Assembly: GCA_028818755.1 (NCBI GenBank)
Contig: JAPPNF010000030.1
Span: 1-55,058 of the forward strand
Reading direction: 5' to 3'
Length of the DNA stretch: 55,058 nt
From: Deltaproteobacteria bacterium
Lineage (GTDB): Bacteria > Desulfobacterota > Binatia > UBA9968 > JAJDTQ01
The notes beneath the pieces are model-generated. The model did no database searches. It was given only the letters and a program-made list of their open reading frames with translations, and was not told the DNA's origin. The position numbers and the translations under genes were made by a program. Positions 1 to 8,495 of the stretch are shown one piece after another (positions within the stretch are counted from its first letter, which is position 1; every line of letters starts with the position of its first letter).

Positions 1-2
1 AG

Positions 3-380
3 CCGCTCCCCACCACCCGGGCTGCGGTGTTCGGCTGGTTCTGGATCGCGCGCACCCGTCCGTGGCAGGAGGGCCTGGCCGCGTCCACCATCGCCGAGTG
101 GACCAACGACGACCGCCTGCTGGGCGACCTGGGCGGCGGCAACTGCGGCCGGCTGTACGAGAGCTGGAGCAGGGATCTGAAATTCACCGACGAGCAGATG
201 CCCAACTTCACCGCCCACCGGGCCGCGGACGAGAAGCACTCGGAGATGTTCCTGGACATCCTGGAACGCTACGTGCCCAAGGGGGGCGAGGACGGTGTGC
301 TGAACACCGCCAGGGAGTCCATGGAACTCCACCGGGCGTACTTCGGCGGCATGGCAACGGCCATGGCGCGCATGCCGTAG
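3..380 (+). CDS. Haem-oxygenase-like diiron (TenA/PqqC/CADD-fold) protein, 5' truncated
   Basis: C-terminal part of a protein whose reading frame is open at the window edge, so the real start lies upstream; the GTG at 27 is probably internal. The visible part is helical and contains an H-x3-D-x2-H arrangement (nt 216-239, around HRAADEKH). This matches the last metal-ligand helix of haem-oxygenase-like non-haem diiron enzymes (UndA/CADD type), a fold shared with TenA and PqqC. The general fold assignment is fairly safe; the substrate cannot be read from this fragment. It is 37 bp upstream of the bicupin gene on the same strand, so it probably belongs to the same aromatic-metabolism transcription unit. 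Confidence 0.6.
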   Translation, partial: PLPTTRAAVFGWFWIARTRPWQEGLAASTIAEWTNDDRLLGDLGGGNCGRLYESWSRDLKFTDEQMPNFTAHRAADEKHSEMFLDILERYVPKGGEDGVLNTARESMELHRAYFGGMATAMARMP

Positions 381-417
381 CACACGGGTGGCCGTTCCGG
401 GCGGCGAGGAAATCCCC

Positions 418-1437
418 ATGAAGATGGAGCTCAACGACCTCAACGAGTCGCTGGCCGAGCACGACCTCTCGGGGTTCTGGAACACGCGCACGCCCGAGCA
501 CAAGGACGAGGCGCCGTACCTGTGGAAGTGGCGCGAGGTGTACCCGTGCCTGATGGACGCCAGGGAGTCGGTGGGGCTGGAGCTGGCGGAGCGCCGTGCC
601 ATACGGCTGGTGAACCCGCAGAACCCCACCCGCGCCACCTCCCGGACGCTGCTGTTCACCTTCTCGGTGGTGAACCCCGGCGAGATCGCGCGGCCCCACC
701 GCCACAACATGGCGGCCATCCGCTTCGTGGTGAAGGGGAGCGGCGCCTTCACGCTGGTGGAGGGAGAGCGCTTCCCCATGCACGAGGGGGACCTGATCCT
801 CACGCCCAACTGGACCTGGCACGAGCATCACAACGAGTCCGACGAGCCCATCGTGTGGCTCGACGGCCTCGACGGCCCGCTCATCAACGCGCTGAACGTG
901 CTGTTCTTCGAGAACTACGACAAGGACACCCAGGGCGTGAGCCGCGCCGACGGCGACGCGCAGATGCGTTTCGGTTTCGCCCGCCCGCCGGCCAACGCGG
1001 AATCGCCGGGCCGGGGCCTGCCGTTCCGCTACCGCTGGCAGGACACCGACGCGTCGCTCCACAACATCGCCGATGCCGAGGCTGACCCCTTCGACGGCCA
1101 CCTGGTGCGCTACATCAACCCGGTGACCGGCGGCTACACCATGGCGACCCTGTCCTGCGAGGCGCAGATGCTGAAGCCGGGCTGGGTCACCGGCACCCAC
1201 CGCCACACCAGCACCTCGCTGTACCACGTGTTCCGCGGCCGCGGCCGCACCGCCGTGGGCGAAGGGTTCCTGGAATGGGAGAAGGGCGATTCCTTCATGA
1301 TCCCCAACTGGCAGTGGCACCGCCACGAGAACCCTTTCGACGAGGAGGCGGTGCTCTTCTCCATGAACGACCGGCCGGTGCTGGAAGCGTTGGAGCTGTA
1401 CCGCGAGGAGCAGCGTCCCGCCGGCAACGGCGCGTAA
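418..1437 (+). CDS. Bicupin ring-cleavage dioxygenase, gentisate 1,2-dioxygenase-like
   Basis: 339-aa protein with two cupin barrels, the layout of gentisate / 1-hydroxy-2-naphthoate dioxygenases that open a hydroxylated aromatic acid ring with Fe(II) and O2. The first barrel has RPHRHN followed by a late H in TWHEHHN, giving the usual His triad. The second has GTHRHTSTSLYHVF and a late WQWHRHEN, so both barrels keep metal-type histidines, whereas many family members lose them in one barrel. ATG at 418 is chosen because an AGGA lies at 407-410; an in-frame start further upstream at 388 has no such signal. It precedes a UbiD decarboxylase by 30 bp. The exact substrate is inferred only at class level. 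Confidence 0.8.
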   Translation: MKMELNDLNESLAEHDLSGFWNTRTPEHKDEAPYLWKWREVYPCLMDARESVGLELAERRAIRLVNPQNPTRATSRTLLFTFSVVNPGEIARPHRHNMAAIRFVVKGSGAFTLVEGERFPMHEGDLILTPNWTWHEHHNESDEPIVWLDGLDGPLINALNVLFFENYDKDTQGVSRADGDAQMRFGFARPPANAESPGRGLPFRYRWQDTDASLHNIADAEADPFDGHLVRYINPVTGGYTMATLSCEAQMLKPGWVTGTHRHTSTSLYHVFRGRGRTAVGEGFLEWEKGDSFMIPNWQWHRHENPFDEEAVLFSMNDRPVLEALELYREEQRPAGNGA

Positions 1438-1467
1438 CGGCACTCGGTAGAGAACGCGAACCCGGCT

Positions 1468-3072
1468 ATGTCCTATCCCGACCTTCAAGAGCACCTGTCC
1501 AACCTGGAGTCCGCCGGACTCCTGCTGCGCGTCCGCCACCCCATCAACAAGGACACGGAGATGCACCCGCTGGTGCGCTGGCAGTTCCGCGGCGGCCTGC
1601 CCGAGGCGGAGCGCAAGGCATTCCTGTTCGAGAACGTGGTGGACAGCCACGGGCGCACCTACGACATGCCGGTGGCGGTGGCCGCGCTTGCTGCCTCGCC
1701 GCAGGTGTACTCCGTAGGGCTGCAGCGCCCGGTGGACGAGATCCCCGAGCTTTGGGCGCACGCGCTGGCCAACCCCATCGAGCCGGCCATCGTCGAGTCC
1801 GGTCCCGTGCACGACGTGGTGCTGCAGGGCGCCGACCTCGACGTCGAGGGCGGCGGGCTGCTGCAGCTTCCGGTGCCCATCTCCACGCCGGGGTTCGACA
1901 ACGCCCCCTATACCACCTGTTCCCACTGGTTCACCAAGGACCCCGATACCGGCATTCGCAACCAGGGCAACTACCGCGGCCAGATCAAGAGCCAGAAGCG
2001 CGTGGGCATGTACGCCGGCATGCACCAGCACATCTTCCCGCACTGGGACAAGTGCCGCGAGCGGGGCGAGCCGCTGCACGCCGCGCTGGTGGTGGGGGCG
2101 CCGCCGGTGGTCTCCTACGGCACGGTGCAGAAGGTGCCGCCCGGTGTGGACGAGATGGGAATTGCCGGCGGTCTGGCCGGGGAGCCGGTCCGGCTAGTGC
2201 GCTGCAAGACCGTGGACATCGAGGTCCCCGACAACGCCGAGATCGTCATCGAGGGGCTCATCAACACGGATTTCGTGGAGCCGGAGGGCCCCTTCGGCGA
2301 ATCCCACGGCTATCTGCACCCGCGCACGGTGTCGCCGTTCATGGAAGTGACCGCAATCACCATGAAGCGCAAGCCGGTGCTGTGCTCGTTCATCAGCCAG
2401 GTGACCCCCAGCGAGTCCAGCGTCATCAAGAAGGTGGGCTACGAGCCGCTCTTGCGCCGCTACCTGCGCGACACCGTGGGCATCAAGAGCGTGACCCAGG
2501 TGGCCATGCACGAGCCCCTCACCAACCTGCGCAAGCTCGTCATCGTGCAGATGAGCAAGCCCGCGGAAGGGGACGTCTGGCGCGCCCTGAACAGCATCGC
2601 CAACTACCAGCACGGCGTCGGCAAGATCGCCATCGCGGTGGACGACGACATCGACCCCCACAACCTGGACGCGGTGTGGTGGGCCATCTGCTACCGCTCC
2701 AAGCCGCACCAGGACGTGCTCATCCTGCCGGGTCGGGTCAAGGGCCACTCGCCGCCGTTCGAGGACGAGGGCCACCTGGTCACGGCCAAGGAGATGTTCT
2801 ACCAGCCGGCCACCGATTCCGGCATGCTCATCAACGCCATCCTCAAGGAGCCGTTCCCGCCCATCTCGCTGCCCAAGCGCGAGTTCATGGAGCACGCCCT
2901 GGAGTTGTGGAACCGGCTGGAGCTGCCGCCCCTCGAGCCTCAGGCGCCGTGGTACGGCTATTCGCTGGGGCAGTGGGACGACGAGTGGGAGGAGGAGGCG
3001 CAACTCGCGGTGAAGAGTGACTACCTCCAGACCGGCGCCAAGCTGGCCAAGCGCCGGGTGAAGCCGGGTTGA
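1468..3072 (+). CDS. UbiD-family (prenylated-FMN) decarboxylase, paralogue 1
   Basis: 534-aa UbiD/Fdc-type reversible decarboxylase for unsaturated or aromatic carboxylic acids, using prenylated FMN. Key residues are visible: the NYRGQ motif with Arg170, and EGPFGE with Glu273 and Glu278, equivalent to the Arg and the two Glu of the fungal Fdc1 active site. The C-terminal region carries the DDDIDPHN metal/oligomer motif. Length is normal. It follows the bicupin by 30 bp. No UbiX-type prenyltransferase gene, needed to make the cofactor, is present in this window. A second UbiD lies 1.2 kb downstream, and the pair may act on different substrates or form a mixed complex; that is inference. Confidence 0.9.
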   Translation: MSYPDLQEHLSNLESAGLLLRVRHPINKDTEMHPLVRWQFRGGLPEAERKAFLFENVVDSHGRTYDMPVAVAALAASPQVYSVGLQRPVDEIPELWAHALANPIEPAIVESGPVHDVVLQGADLDVEGGGLLQLPVPISTPGFDNAPYTTCSHWFTKDPDTGIRNQGNYRGQIKSQKRVGMYAGMHQHIFPHWDKCRERGEPLHAALVVGAPPVVSYGTVQKVPPGVDEMGIAGGLAGEPVRLVRCKTVDIEVPDNAEIVIEGLINTDFVEPEGPFGESHGYLHPRTVSPFMEVTAITMKRKPVLCSFISQVTPSESSVIKKVGYEPLLRRYLRDTVGIKSVTQVAMHEPLTNLRKLVIVQMSKPAEGDVWRALNSIANYQHGVGKIAIAVDDDIDPHNLDAVWWAICYRSKPHQDVLILPGRVKGHSPPFEDEGHLVTAKEMFYQPATDSGMLINAILKEPFPPISLPKREFMEHALELWNRLELPPLEPQAPWYGYSLGQWDDEWEEEAQLAVKSDYLQTGAKLAKRRVKPG

Positions 3073-3090
3073 TGGTCCGCGTCGCGACAG

Positions 3091-3129
3091 CGTCCTTCGA
3101 CTCCGCTTCGCTACGCTCAGGACGAACGG
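3091..3129. repeat. REP-like palindromic repeat, family 1 (single unit)
   Basis: Unit beginning CGTCCTTCGACTCCGCTTCG and ending in ...CTCAGGACGAACGG. The same unit recurs at 5782-5820 (inverted), 21772-21876 and 49042-49130. Here it occupies the space directly in front of the ATG at 3136 and leaves no clear ribosome-binding site for that gene. Confidence 0.85.
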
Positions 3130-3135
3130 GTTTCC

Positions 3136-4143
3136 ATGCCTGATCCCAGCCGCCTCCGCTTGGCCTGCCGCAACTACGACGGCACCAACGCCATCCTCCG
3201 TGGCGTCCTCGACGCTCGGGGAATCGAATTGGAGGCGGTGGAACAGGTGAGTGTCCAGGGGATGTTCGCGGCCATGTACCAGGGCGAGTTCGACGCTTCC
3301 GAGATGTCGCTGGCGGAGCTGATCTACTACACGTCCCGCAACCAGAGCGATTTCATCGGCATTCCGGTGTTCCCTTCGCGAATGTTCCGGCATGGGTTCA
3401 TCGTCGTTCGGCGGGAGGCCGGCATCGAGACGCCGCAGGACCTCGTCGGTAAGCGGCTGGGCTTCCTGCGATGGGTGCAGACCGCCGCGGTGTGGATCCG
3501 GGGGACGCTCGTGAACGAGTACGGCGTGACCCCGGCCAACTCGCGCTGGTACGCAGCCTCGCTGCATCACTGGGACGGAGACGTCACCGAGACCACGGTG
3601 CGGCTGCCCGGCGGAGCCGAGATCGAGGTGCTCCAGGGCGAGGGCGGCGCCGCCGACCGGGCCATGGCGGCGCTCCGGGAGGGAAGGCTGGACATGCTGG
3701 GAGTGACCGAGACCCAGCTCCCGCCGCTGTTGGCCGACCCGTCGCTGAAGAGGCTGTTCGAGGACTATCGGGACGTCGAGGCGGAGTACTTCAGAAAGAC
3801 CCGGATCCTCCCGATCATGCACGTGCTCGCGGTCAAGAAATCGGTGGTGGAGCAAAATCCGGATATTCCCGCCGCCCTCTTCGAGTTGTTCAGCCGGGGC
3901 AAGCGGCAGGCGCGCCAGTGGTTCGCCGACATGCCGAGCCAGGTGATGGCGTGGCGCCAGCATGCCCTTGAGCAGGAGCACGAGGTGTTCGGCGGCGACC
4001 CTTGTCCCTACGGCCTCGACGCCAACCGCGACGTCCTCAACACTTTCATCGAGTACTGTGAGGCCCAGGGCATCTGCGAGCGCAACCTGTCCCCCGAGGA
4101 GTTGTTCGCACCGACGACCTGGGACTTGACGGAGCAGACGTAG
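3136..4143 (+). CDS. 4,5-dihydroxyphthalate decarboxylase-like / SBP-fold protein
   Basis: 335-aa protein with no signal peptide and the periplasmic-binding-protein type II fold (start RLRLACRNYDGT; later EMSLAELIYYT and PVFPSRMFRHGF). The EMSLAE, FP-RMFRH pattern is typical of proteins annotated as 4,5-dihydroxyphthalate decarboxylase (Pht5) and related NMT1/THI5-like proteins. Position between two UbiD genes fits a role in decarboxylation of aromatic diacids, but the same fold is also used for ligand binding, so the reaction is not certain. The start is taken at the first ATG after the REP unit; no good Shine-Dalgarno is visible, so expression may depend on the upstream gene. Confidence 0.7.
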   Translation: MPDPSRLRLACRNYDGTNAILRGVLDARGIELEAVEQVSVQGMFAAMYQGEFDASEMSLAELIYYTSRNQSDFIGIPVFPSRMFRHGFIVVRREAGIETPQDLVGKRLGFLRWVQTAAVWIRGTLVNEYGVTPANSRWYAASLHHWDGDVTETTVRLPGGAEIEVLQGEGGAADRAMAALREGRLDMLGVTETQLPPLLADPSLKRLFEDYRDVEAEYFRKTRILPIMHVLAVKKSVVEQNPDIPAALFELFSRGKRQARQWFADMPSQVMAWRQHALEQEHEVFGGDPCPYGLDANRDVLNTFIEYCEAQGICERNLSPEELFAPTTWDLTEQT

Positions 4144-4234
4144 GGGCGGGTTTCAAATCCGGCCGCGCCGGGACCGTCGCGGCAGTCGGGGATGGAACAC
4201 AACGGCACGTATCGCATCCATTGAGAGGTGACCG

Positions 4235-5713
4235 ATGGCAAGACCGCAACGCAAGCAGGATCCGGAGCTGACCCAGTTCGACGACCTTCGCGTGTGGCTG
4301 GCGCGGGTGGAGGAGATCGGCCAGTTGGAGCGCATCTCCGGCGCGCACTGGGACCTGGAGGTAGGCGCCCTGAACGAGATCATCTGCGAACGGCTCCCGG
4401 CGCCGCCGGCGCTCTTGTTCGAGAACATCGCCGGCCACGACGGCAAGGGCCGCGTCCTCGCCAACATGATGGAGACCATGGAGCGCACCGCGCTCACGCT
4501 CAATCTGCCCCTGGACCTCAGCACCATCGAGGTCGTCGACCGGTTGCGGACGCGCCTGGCCGTCCTCGAGCCGCTGGAGCCCCGCGTGCTGGCCACCGGC
4601 CCGGTGATGGAGAACCGCAGGACCGGCAAGGACATCAACATCCTCGACATCCCGGTGCCGCGCTGGCACTCGGGCGACGGCGGCCGCTATCTGGGCACCG
4701 CGCACCTGGTGGTCACGCGGGACCCCGAGACCGGCGAAGAGAACGTCGGCTGCTACCGCGTCATGGTGCACGAGGGGGACAAGCTGGCGCTCTACATCTC
4801 GCCCGGCAAGCACGGCCGCATGCACATGGAGAAGACGCTCCGGGCGGGCAAGCCGGTGCAGGTGGCCATGGCCTTCGGTCAGCACCCGCTGATGTTCGTG
4901 GCCGCCTCCCAGGCGGTCCCGCCCGGCGTGAGCGAGTACGCTTGGGCCGGCGGTCTGGTGGAGCAGCCACTGAGCGTCATCGAGGCGCCGATTACCGGGC
5001 TCCGCGTGCCGGCCGCGGCGGAGATCGTGGTGGAAGGGGAGATCGTGCCGGGCGACACCCGCCCCGAGGGCCCCTTCGGCGAATGGACCGGCTACTACGC
5101 CAGCGCCCGCCGGGCCGAGCCGGTGGTGCAGTTGAAGGCCCTCTACCACCGGGACGACCCGATCCTCACCGGCGCGCCGCCGTTCCGTCCCACCATCCAC
5201 GGCATGTACCGCTCGATGCTGCGCTCGGCCATGATCTGGAACGGTGTGGAGAGGGGCGGGGTGCCGGACGTGGTGGGCGTGTACGTGCCGCCGCCGGCCC
5301 AGCGCTTCATGATCGTCATCGCCATCCGGCAGCGTTACCCGGGCCATGCCAAGCAAGCGGCGATGATGGCGGCCCAGTGTCACGCCGGCGCCTACCTCGG
5401 CCGCTACGTGGTGGTGGTGGACGACGACGTGGACATCACCAACCTGAACGAGGTGGTGTGGGCCATGTGCACCCGCTCCAACCCCGAGGAGTCCATCGAC
5501 ATCATCCGCCGCACCTGGAGCGGGCCGCTGGACCCGATCATCCCACGCGACAAGAAGGGCCTCAACTCCCGCGCCATCATCGACGCCACCCGGCCCTTCG
5601 AGTGGAAGGACCAGTTCCCGGCGGTGAGCCAGATCGACAAGGAGACCCACGACGCCGTGTCCGGCAGGTGGAAGGACGAGCTGGAACGGGTGGTGCGGGG
5701 ACACCGGCAATAG
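4235..5713 (+). CDS. UbiD-family (prenylated-FMN) decarboxylase, paralogue 2
   Basis: 492-aa UbiD-family enzyme. GCYRVM supplies Arg175 and EGPFGE supplies Glu278 and Glu283, the residues expected to contact prenylated FMN and perform acid-base catalysis. The DDDVDITNLNEVVWAM motif near the C-terminus is the conserved family block. A GAGAGGTG Shine-Dalgarno precedes the ATG. It differs clearly from the UbiD at 1468 (for instance WTGYY instead of SHGYL after the Glu pair), so this is an old paralogue rather than a recent duplication. The substrate is probably a hydroxybenzoate- or phthalate-like acid by context, which is inference. Confidence 0.9.
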   Translation: MARPQRKQDPELTQFDDLRVWLARVEEIGQLERISGAHWDLEVGALNEIICERLPAPPALLFENIAGHDGKGRVLANMMETMERTALTLNLPLDLSTIEVVDRLRTRLAVLEPLEPRVLATGPVMENRRTGKDINILDIPVPRWHSGDGGRYLGTAHLVVTRDPETGEENVGCYRVMVHEGDKLALYISPGKHGRMHMEKTLRAGKPVQVAMAFGQHPLMFVAASQAVPPGVSEYAWAGGLVEQPLSVIEAPITGLRVPAAAEIVVEGEIVPGDTRPEGPFGEWTGYYASARRAEPVVQLKALYHRDDPILTGAPPFRPTIHGMYRSMLRSAMIWNGVERGGVPDVVGVYVPPPAQRFMIVIAIRQRYPGHAKQAAMMAAQCHAGAYLGRYVVVVDDDVDITNLNEVVWAMCTRSNPEESIDIIRRTWSGPLDPIIPRDKKGLNSRAIIDATRPFEWKDQFPAVSQIDKETHDAVSGRWKDELERVVRGHRQ

Positions 5714-5724
5714 ATGCCTCGCTA

Positions 5725-5820
5725 CGCCTGTCCTGAGCTTGTCGAAGGGCTCACGACAAACGGGTATCATCGTCCTTGCACCCGTTCGTCCCGAGCGTAG
5801 CGGAGCGAAGTCGAAGGACG
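5725..5820. repeat. Two REP-like repeats of different families
   Basis: Positions 5728-5761 hold a CTGTCCTGAGCTTGTCGAAG-type unit continuing into CTCACGACAAACGG. Positions 5782-5820 hold an inverted, slightly diverged family-1 unit (CCGTTCGTCCCGAGCGTAGC onward). They fill most of the 128-bp gap between the second UbiD gene and the GST gene. Confidence 0.75.
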
Positions 5821-5841
5821 TTGGACTGAGAGGAGCATGAA

Positions 5842-6453
5842 ATGAGCGACGCCATCAAGCTGTACGACTTCGCAACCTCGCCCAACTGCCAGCGGGTGAA
5901 GGTGGTGCTGGAAGAGAAGGGCCTGGACTACGAGACGGTCCCCATCGACCTGCGCAAGCAGGAGCAGAAGGCGCCCGAGTACCTCGCCCTGAACCCCTAC
6001 GGCAAGGTGCCGGTGCTGGTGGACGGCGGCACGGTGCTCTACGAGTCCTGCATCATCAACGAGTACCTGGAGGACAAGTACCCCGATCCGCCGCTGCTGC
6101 CCGCCGACCCCTCGGCGCGCGCCCGGATCCGCATCCTCATCGACTACGGCATCAACCACACCAACGACAGCCACCAGGCCATCCGCGCCGAGATGATGAA
6201 GGCCGAGGGCGAGCGCGACGCCGGCGCCCTGGCCGCGGCCAAGGCGCGGTTCCTCGAGGAGCTGCAACCCCTGGAACGCGAGCTGGAAGGCCGCGACTAC
6301 ATGGCCGGCGACTTCTCGCTGCTCGACGCCGCCCACCTGCCGCGGGTCATGCGCCACGTCGAGTGGGGCATCCTTCCGGATGCGAGCCTGCCGCTGCTGA
6401 ATGCGTGGTACGAACGCATGACCGCGCGCGCGTCCGTCCGTGCCCTTGCCTGA
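5842..6453 (+). CDS. Glutathione S-transferase family protein
   Basis: 203-aa cytosolic GST. The N-terminal thioredoxin-like domain (about residues 1-80) has TSPNCQRVKVVLEEKGL, with the Ser/Cys region that normally activates glutathione, then NPYGKVPVL with the cis-Pro and ESCIINEYL contacting glutathione. An all-helical C-terminal domain follows. GAGAGGAGC precedes the ATG. Its last 14 bp overlap the next gene, indicating translational coupling. In aromatic pathways GSTs of this type often act as isomerases or remove halogen or ether groups, but the residues do not identify the substrate. Confidence 0.85.
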   Translation: MSDAIKLYDFATSPNCQRVKVVLEEKGLDYETVPIDLRKQEQKAPEYLALNPYGKVPVLVDGGTVLYESCIINEYLEDKYPDPPLLPADPSARARIRILIDYGINHTNDSHQAIRAEMMKAEGERDAGALAAAKARFLEELQPLERELEGRDYMAGDFSLLDAAHLPRVMRHVEWGILPDASLPLLNAWYERMTARASVRALA

Positions 6454-7582
6454 GTCCCCGCGGATCGTCCTCCTCGGCATCGGCCACACCAACGCCCACG
6501 TCCTGGACATGTGGCGGCGCGCCCCCATACCCGGCGCCCGCCTCGTGTGCGTGTCCAGCTTCGCCGCCGCCACCTACTCCGGCATGCTGCCCGGCACGTT
6601 GTCCGGCCAGTACCCGCCCGGCACCCTGGAAATCGACCTGCGGAGCCTCGCGAACGCGGCCAGGGCCGAGCTGGTGGTGGAGCCGGCGCTTGGGGTGGAC
6701 GTGGAGACACGGACCGTGCGGTTCGAGGACCACGAGCCAGTTCCCTTCGGCGTCCTTTCGGTGGGCGTCGGCTCGGTACCCAACCGCGCCGGCATCGATG
6801 CGCCCGCCGGCGCCTGGGTTCCCATCAAGCCCATGCAGACCTTCCTCATGCGCCTCTACGAACGTCTCCAGGAGTTGAAGTGGCAAGGCAGGGAGGCAGT
6901 CCGGGTATTGATCATCGGCGGCGGCGTGGGCGGCATCGAGATCAGCCTGTGCCTGCCCGCGTACCTGAACCGGCTGTCCGGCGGGTTGCGCTACGCCATC
7001 ACCATCGTCGACGCCGGCGAGCGCATCGGCGGCGGCCTGTCTCCCCGGGCCTTGCGCCGCGCGGAGGCGCTGCTGGCGGTACGGGGCGTCGAAGTGCTCA
7101 CGGGCACCCGGATCACGCGTGTGGAGGAACGGGAAGCCGAGTACGCGGACGGACGCCGCACTCGCGCGGACCTGGTCATCTTCGCCGCCGGGGCGGCTCC
7201 GCCCCCAGTAGTGGAGAACATGGACCTGCCGAAGGACCCGAAAGGGTTCCTGCTCACGCGGGGCACCCTCCAGTCCACCGGCTTGGCCAACGTCTTTGCG
7301 GTAGGGGACAGCGGCACCCTGGAAGGCGCCGCCACACCCAAGGCCGGCGTCTACGCGGTCCGCCAGGGACCGGTTCTATGGAACAACATCGGCGCCCTCG
7401 TCCGTGGCGAACCGCTGTCACCCTACGAACCCCAGCACGACTTCCTGCGCCTCCTCAACACCGGCGACGGCAAGGCGCTCATGGACTACAAGGGATGGTC
7501 CGCCCACGCCCGCTGGTGCTGGTGGTTCAAGGACTACCTCGACAGCCGCTTCATGGCGCGGTTCCGCGTTGTCCGGGGTTGA
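6440..7582 (+). CDS. FAD-dependent NADH dehydrogenase-like oxidoreductase (SelD-fusion type N-domain, stand-alone)
   Basis: 380-aa two-dinucleotide-binding flavoprotein. The N-terminus (VLLGIGHTNAHVLDMW, then SGMLPGTLSGQYPPG) resembles the flavoprotein half found fused to selenide-water dikinase (SelD) in some bacteria, but no SelD domain follows. The second nucleotide-binding motif is LIIGGGVGGIEISL, and the FAD-binding end is NVFAVGDSG. It starts with GTG inside the upstream GST gene, overlapping by 14 bp. Its job in this operon may be re-oxidising or reducing a quinone or intermediate; this is not readable from sequence. A hairpin terminator follows. Confidence 0.8.
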   Translation: MPLPESPRIVLLGIGHTNAHVLDMWRRAPIPGARLVCVSSFAAATYSGMLPGTLSGQYPPGTLEIDLRSLANAARAELVVEPALGVDVETRTVRFEDHEPVPFGVLSVGVGSVPNRAGIDAPAGAWVPIKPMQTFLMRLYERLQELKWQGREAVRVLIIGGGVGGIEISLCLPAYLNRLSGGLRYAITIVDAGERIGGGLSPRALRRAEALLAVRGVEVLTGTRITRVEEREAEYADGRRTRADLVIFAAGAAPPPVVENMDLPKDPKGFLLTRGTLQSTGLANVFAVGDSGTLEGAATPKAGVYAVRQGPVLWNNIGALVRGEPLSPYEPQHDFLRLLNTGDGKALMDYKGWSAHARWCWWFKDYLDSRFMARFRVVRG

Positions 7583-7638
7583 TGGCCGAGCGATACGGAA
7601 GTCGGAACCGCCGTTTTGTCCACCCTCCCATCAACGCA

Positions 7639-7667
7639 AACGGGGCTACGTCTGACGCAGCCCCGTT
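7639..7667. terminator. Hairpin terminator between convergent genes
   Basis: Perfect 9-bp stem AACGGGGCT / AGCCCCGTT with an 11-nt loop, 57 bp after the flavoprotein stop codon and between convergent genes. There is no strong T-run, so it may act weakly or in both directions. Confidence 0.6.
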
Positions 7668-7732
7668 CATGAAGATCCTTGCGTGCCAGTGGGACACAAG
7701 GGAAGATAAACAACAGGAAAGATATCGACCTG

Positions 7733-7747
7733 TTGACGACTCGTCAA
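7733..7747. promoter_or_regulatory. Perfect 15-bp palindrome, possible protein-binding site
   Basis: TTGACGA-C-TCGTCAA reads the same on both strands. It lies in a 222-bp gap between convergent genes, so a promoter role for either neighbour is unlikely. It is recorded as a candidate binding site or small hairpin only. Confidence 0.3.
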
Positions 7748-7804
7748 GGCGCATCGCGCCATTGGATCACACCCCCTCCCCATCCCGGCATCGCTCGCGT
7801 GCCA

Positions 7805-8491
7805 CTACCGCCGTTCGTACTGCTTCGCCCCGTACATGATCTCCCGCGCCTTGTCGTCCATGGGGGTGACGGGCACGTCGGCCATGACCTGGAGACCGCG
7901 CTGCACGCCCGGGCGGGCGGTGACGGCTTCGAACCAGCGCTTCACGTGGGGAAAGTCGTCCAGGTTCTGGCCCTGTTTCTCGTGGCCTTGCAGCCAGGGA
8001 TAGCAGGCGATGTCGGCGATGGAGTACTCGTCGGCGAGATACTCGTGGTCCGCCAGGCGCTTGTCCATGACGCCGTAGAGGCGGCCGGCCTCGTTGGTGT
8101 AGCGCCGGACGCCGTACTCGTTGTCGGGCGCCTGGCCGCGGAAGTGGTTGGCTTGTCCCAGCATCGGGCCGATGCCGCCCATCTGGAACATGAGCCACTG
8201 GATCACCGTGTAGCGGCGTTCCACGACCGTGGGCATGAGCCTGCCGGTCTTCTCGGCGAGGTACATGAGGATGGCGCCAGACTCGAACACGGCGTAGGGT
8301 CGTCCGCCGGGTCCGTCCTGGTCGACGATGGCCGGGATCTTGTTGTTGGGGCTGATCTTCAGGAACTCCGGCTCGAACTGGTCGCCCTTGCGGATGTCGA
8401 TGGGGTGTATGTGGTATTCGAGCTCCAGCTCCTCCAGCGCAATGTGCAGCTTGCGGCCGTTGCTGGTCCGCCACGAGTATGCCTCGATCAC
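7805..8491 (-). CDS. Glutathione S-transferase, YfcG/YghU (nu-class)-like
   Basis: 228-aa GST with the nu-class layout. The N-terminus MIEAYSWRTSNGRKLHIALE has the Thr/Asn pair (TSNG) that replaces the usual catalytic Tyr/Ser/Cys in YfcG and YghU. SPNNKIPAI with the cis-Pro and ESGAILMYLAEK for glutathione contact follow. Family members have disulphide-bond reductase activity with glutathione. It is convergent with the flavoprotein gene and lies 4 bp downstream of pspC on the same strand, so it may be read through from the psp operon; this would be an unusual addition to that operon. Confidence 0.85.
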   Translation of the reverse strand: MIEAYSWRTSNGRKLHIALEELELEYHIHPIDIRKGDQFEPEFLKISPNNKIPAIVDQDGPGGRPYAVFESGAILMYLAEKTGRLMPTVVERRYTVIQWLMFQMGGIGPMLGQANHFRGQAPDNEYGVRRYTNEAGRLYGVMDKRLADHEYLADEYSIADIACYPWLQGHEKQGQNLDDFPHVKRWFEAVTARPGVQRGLQVMADVPVTPMDDKAREIMYGAKQYERR

Positions 8492-8495
8492 GACG

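Noticed and set aside
208..2079. Long minus-strand open frame (623 codons) across the bicupin and UbiD genes
   Set aside because: No recognisable protein motifs; composition rich in Arg, His, Val and Ala as expected of an antisense frame in high-GC DNA, and it lies fully over well-supported plus-strand genes.
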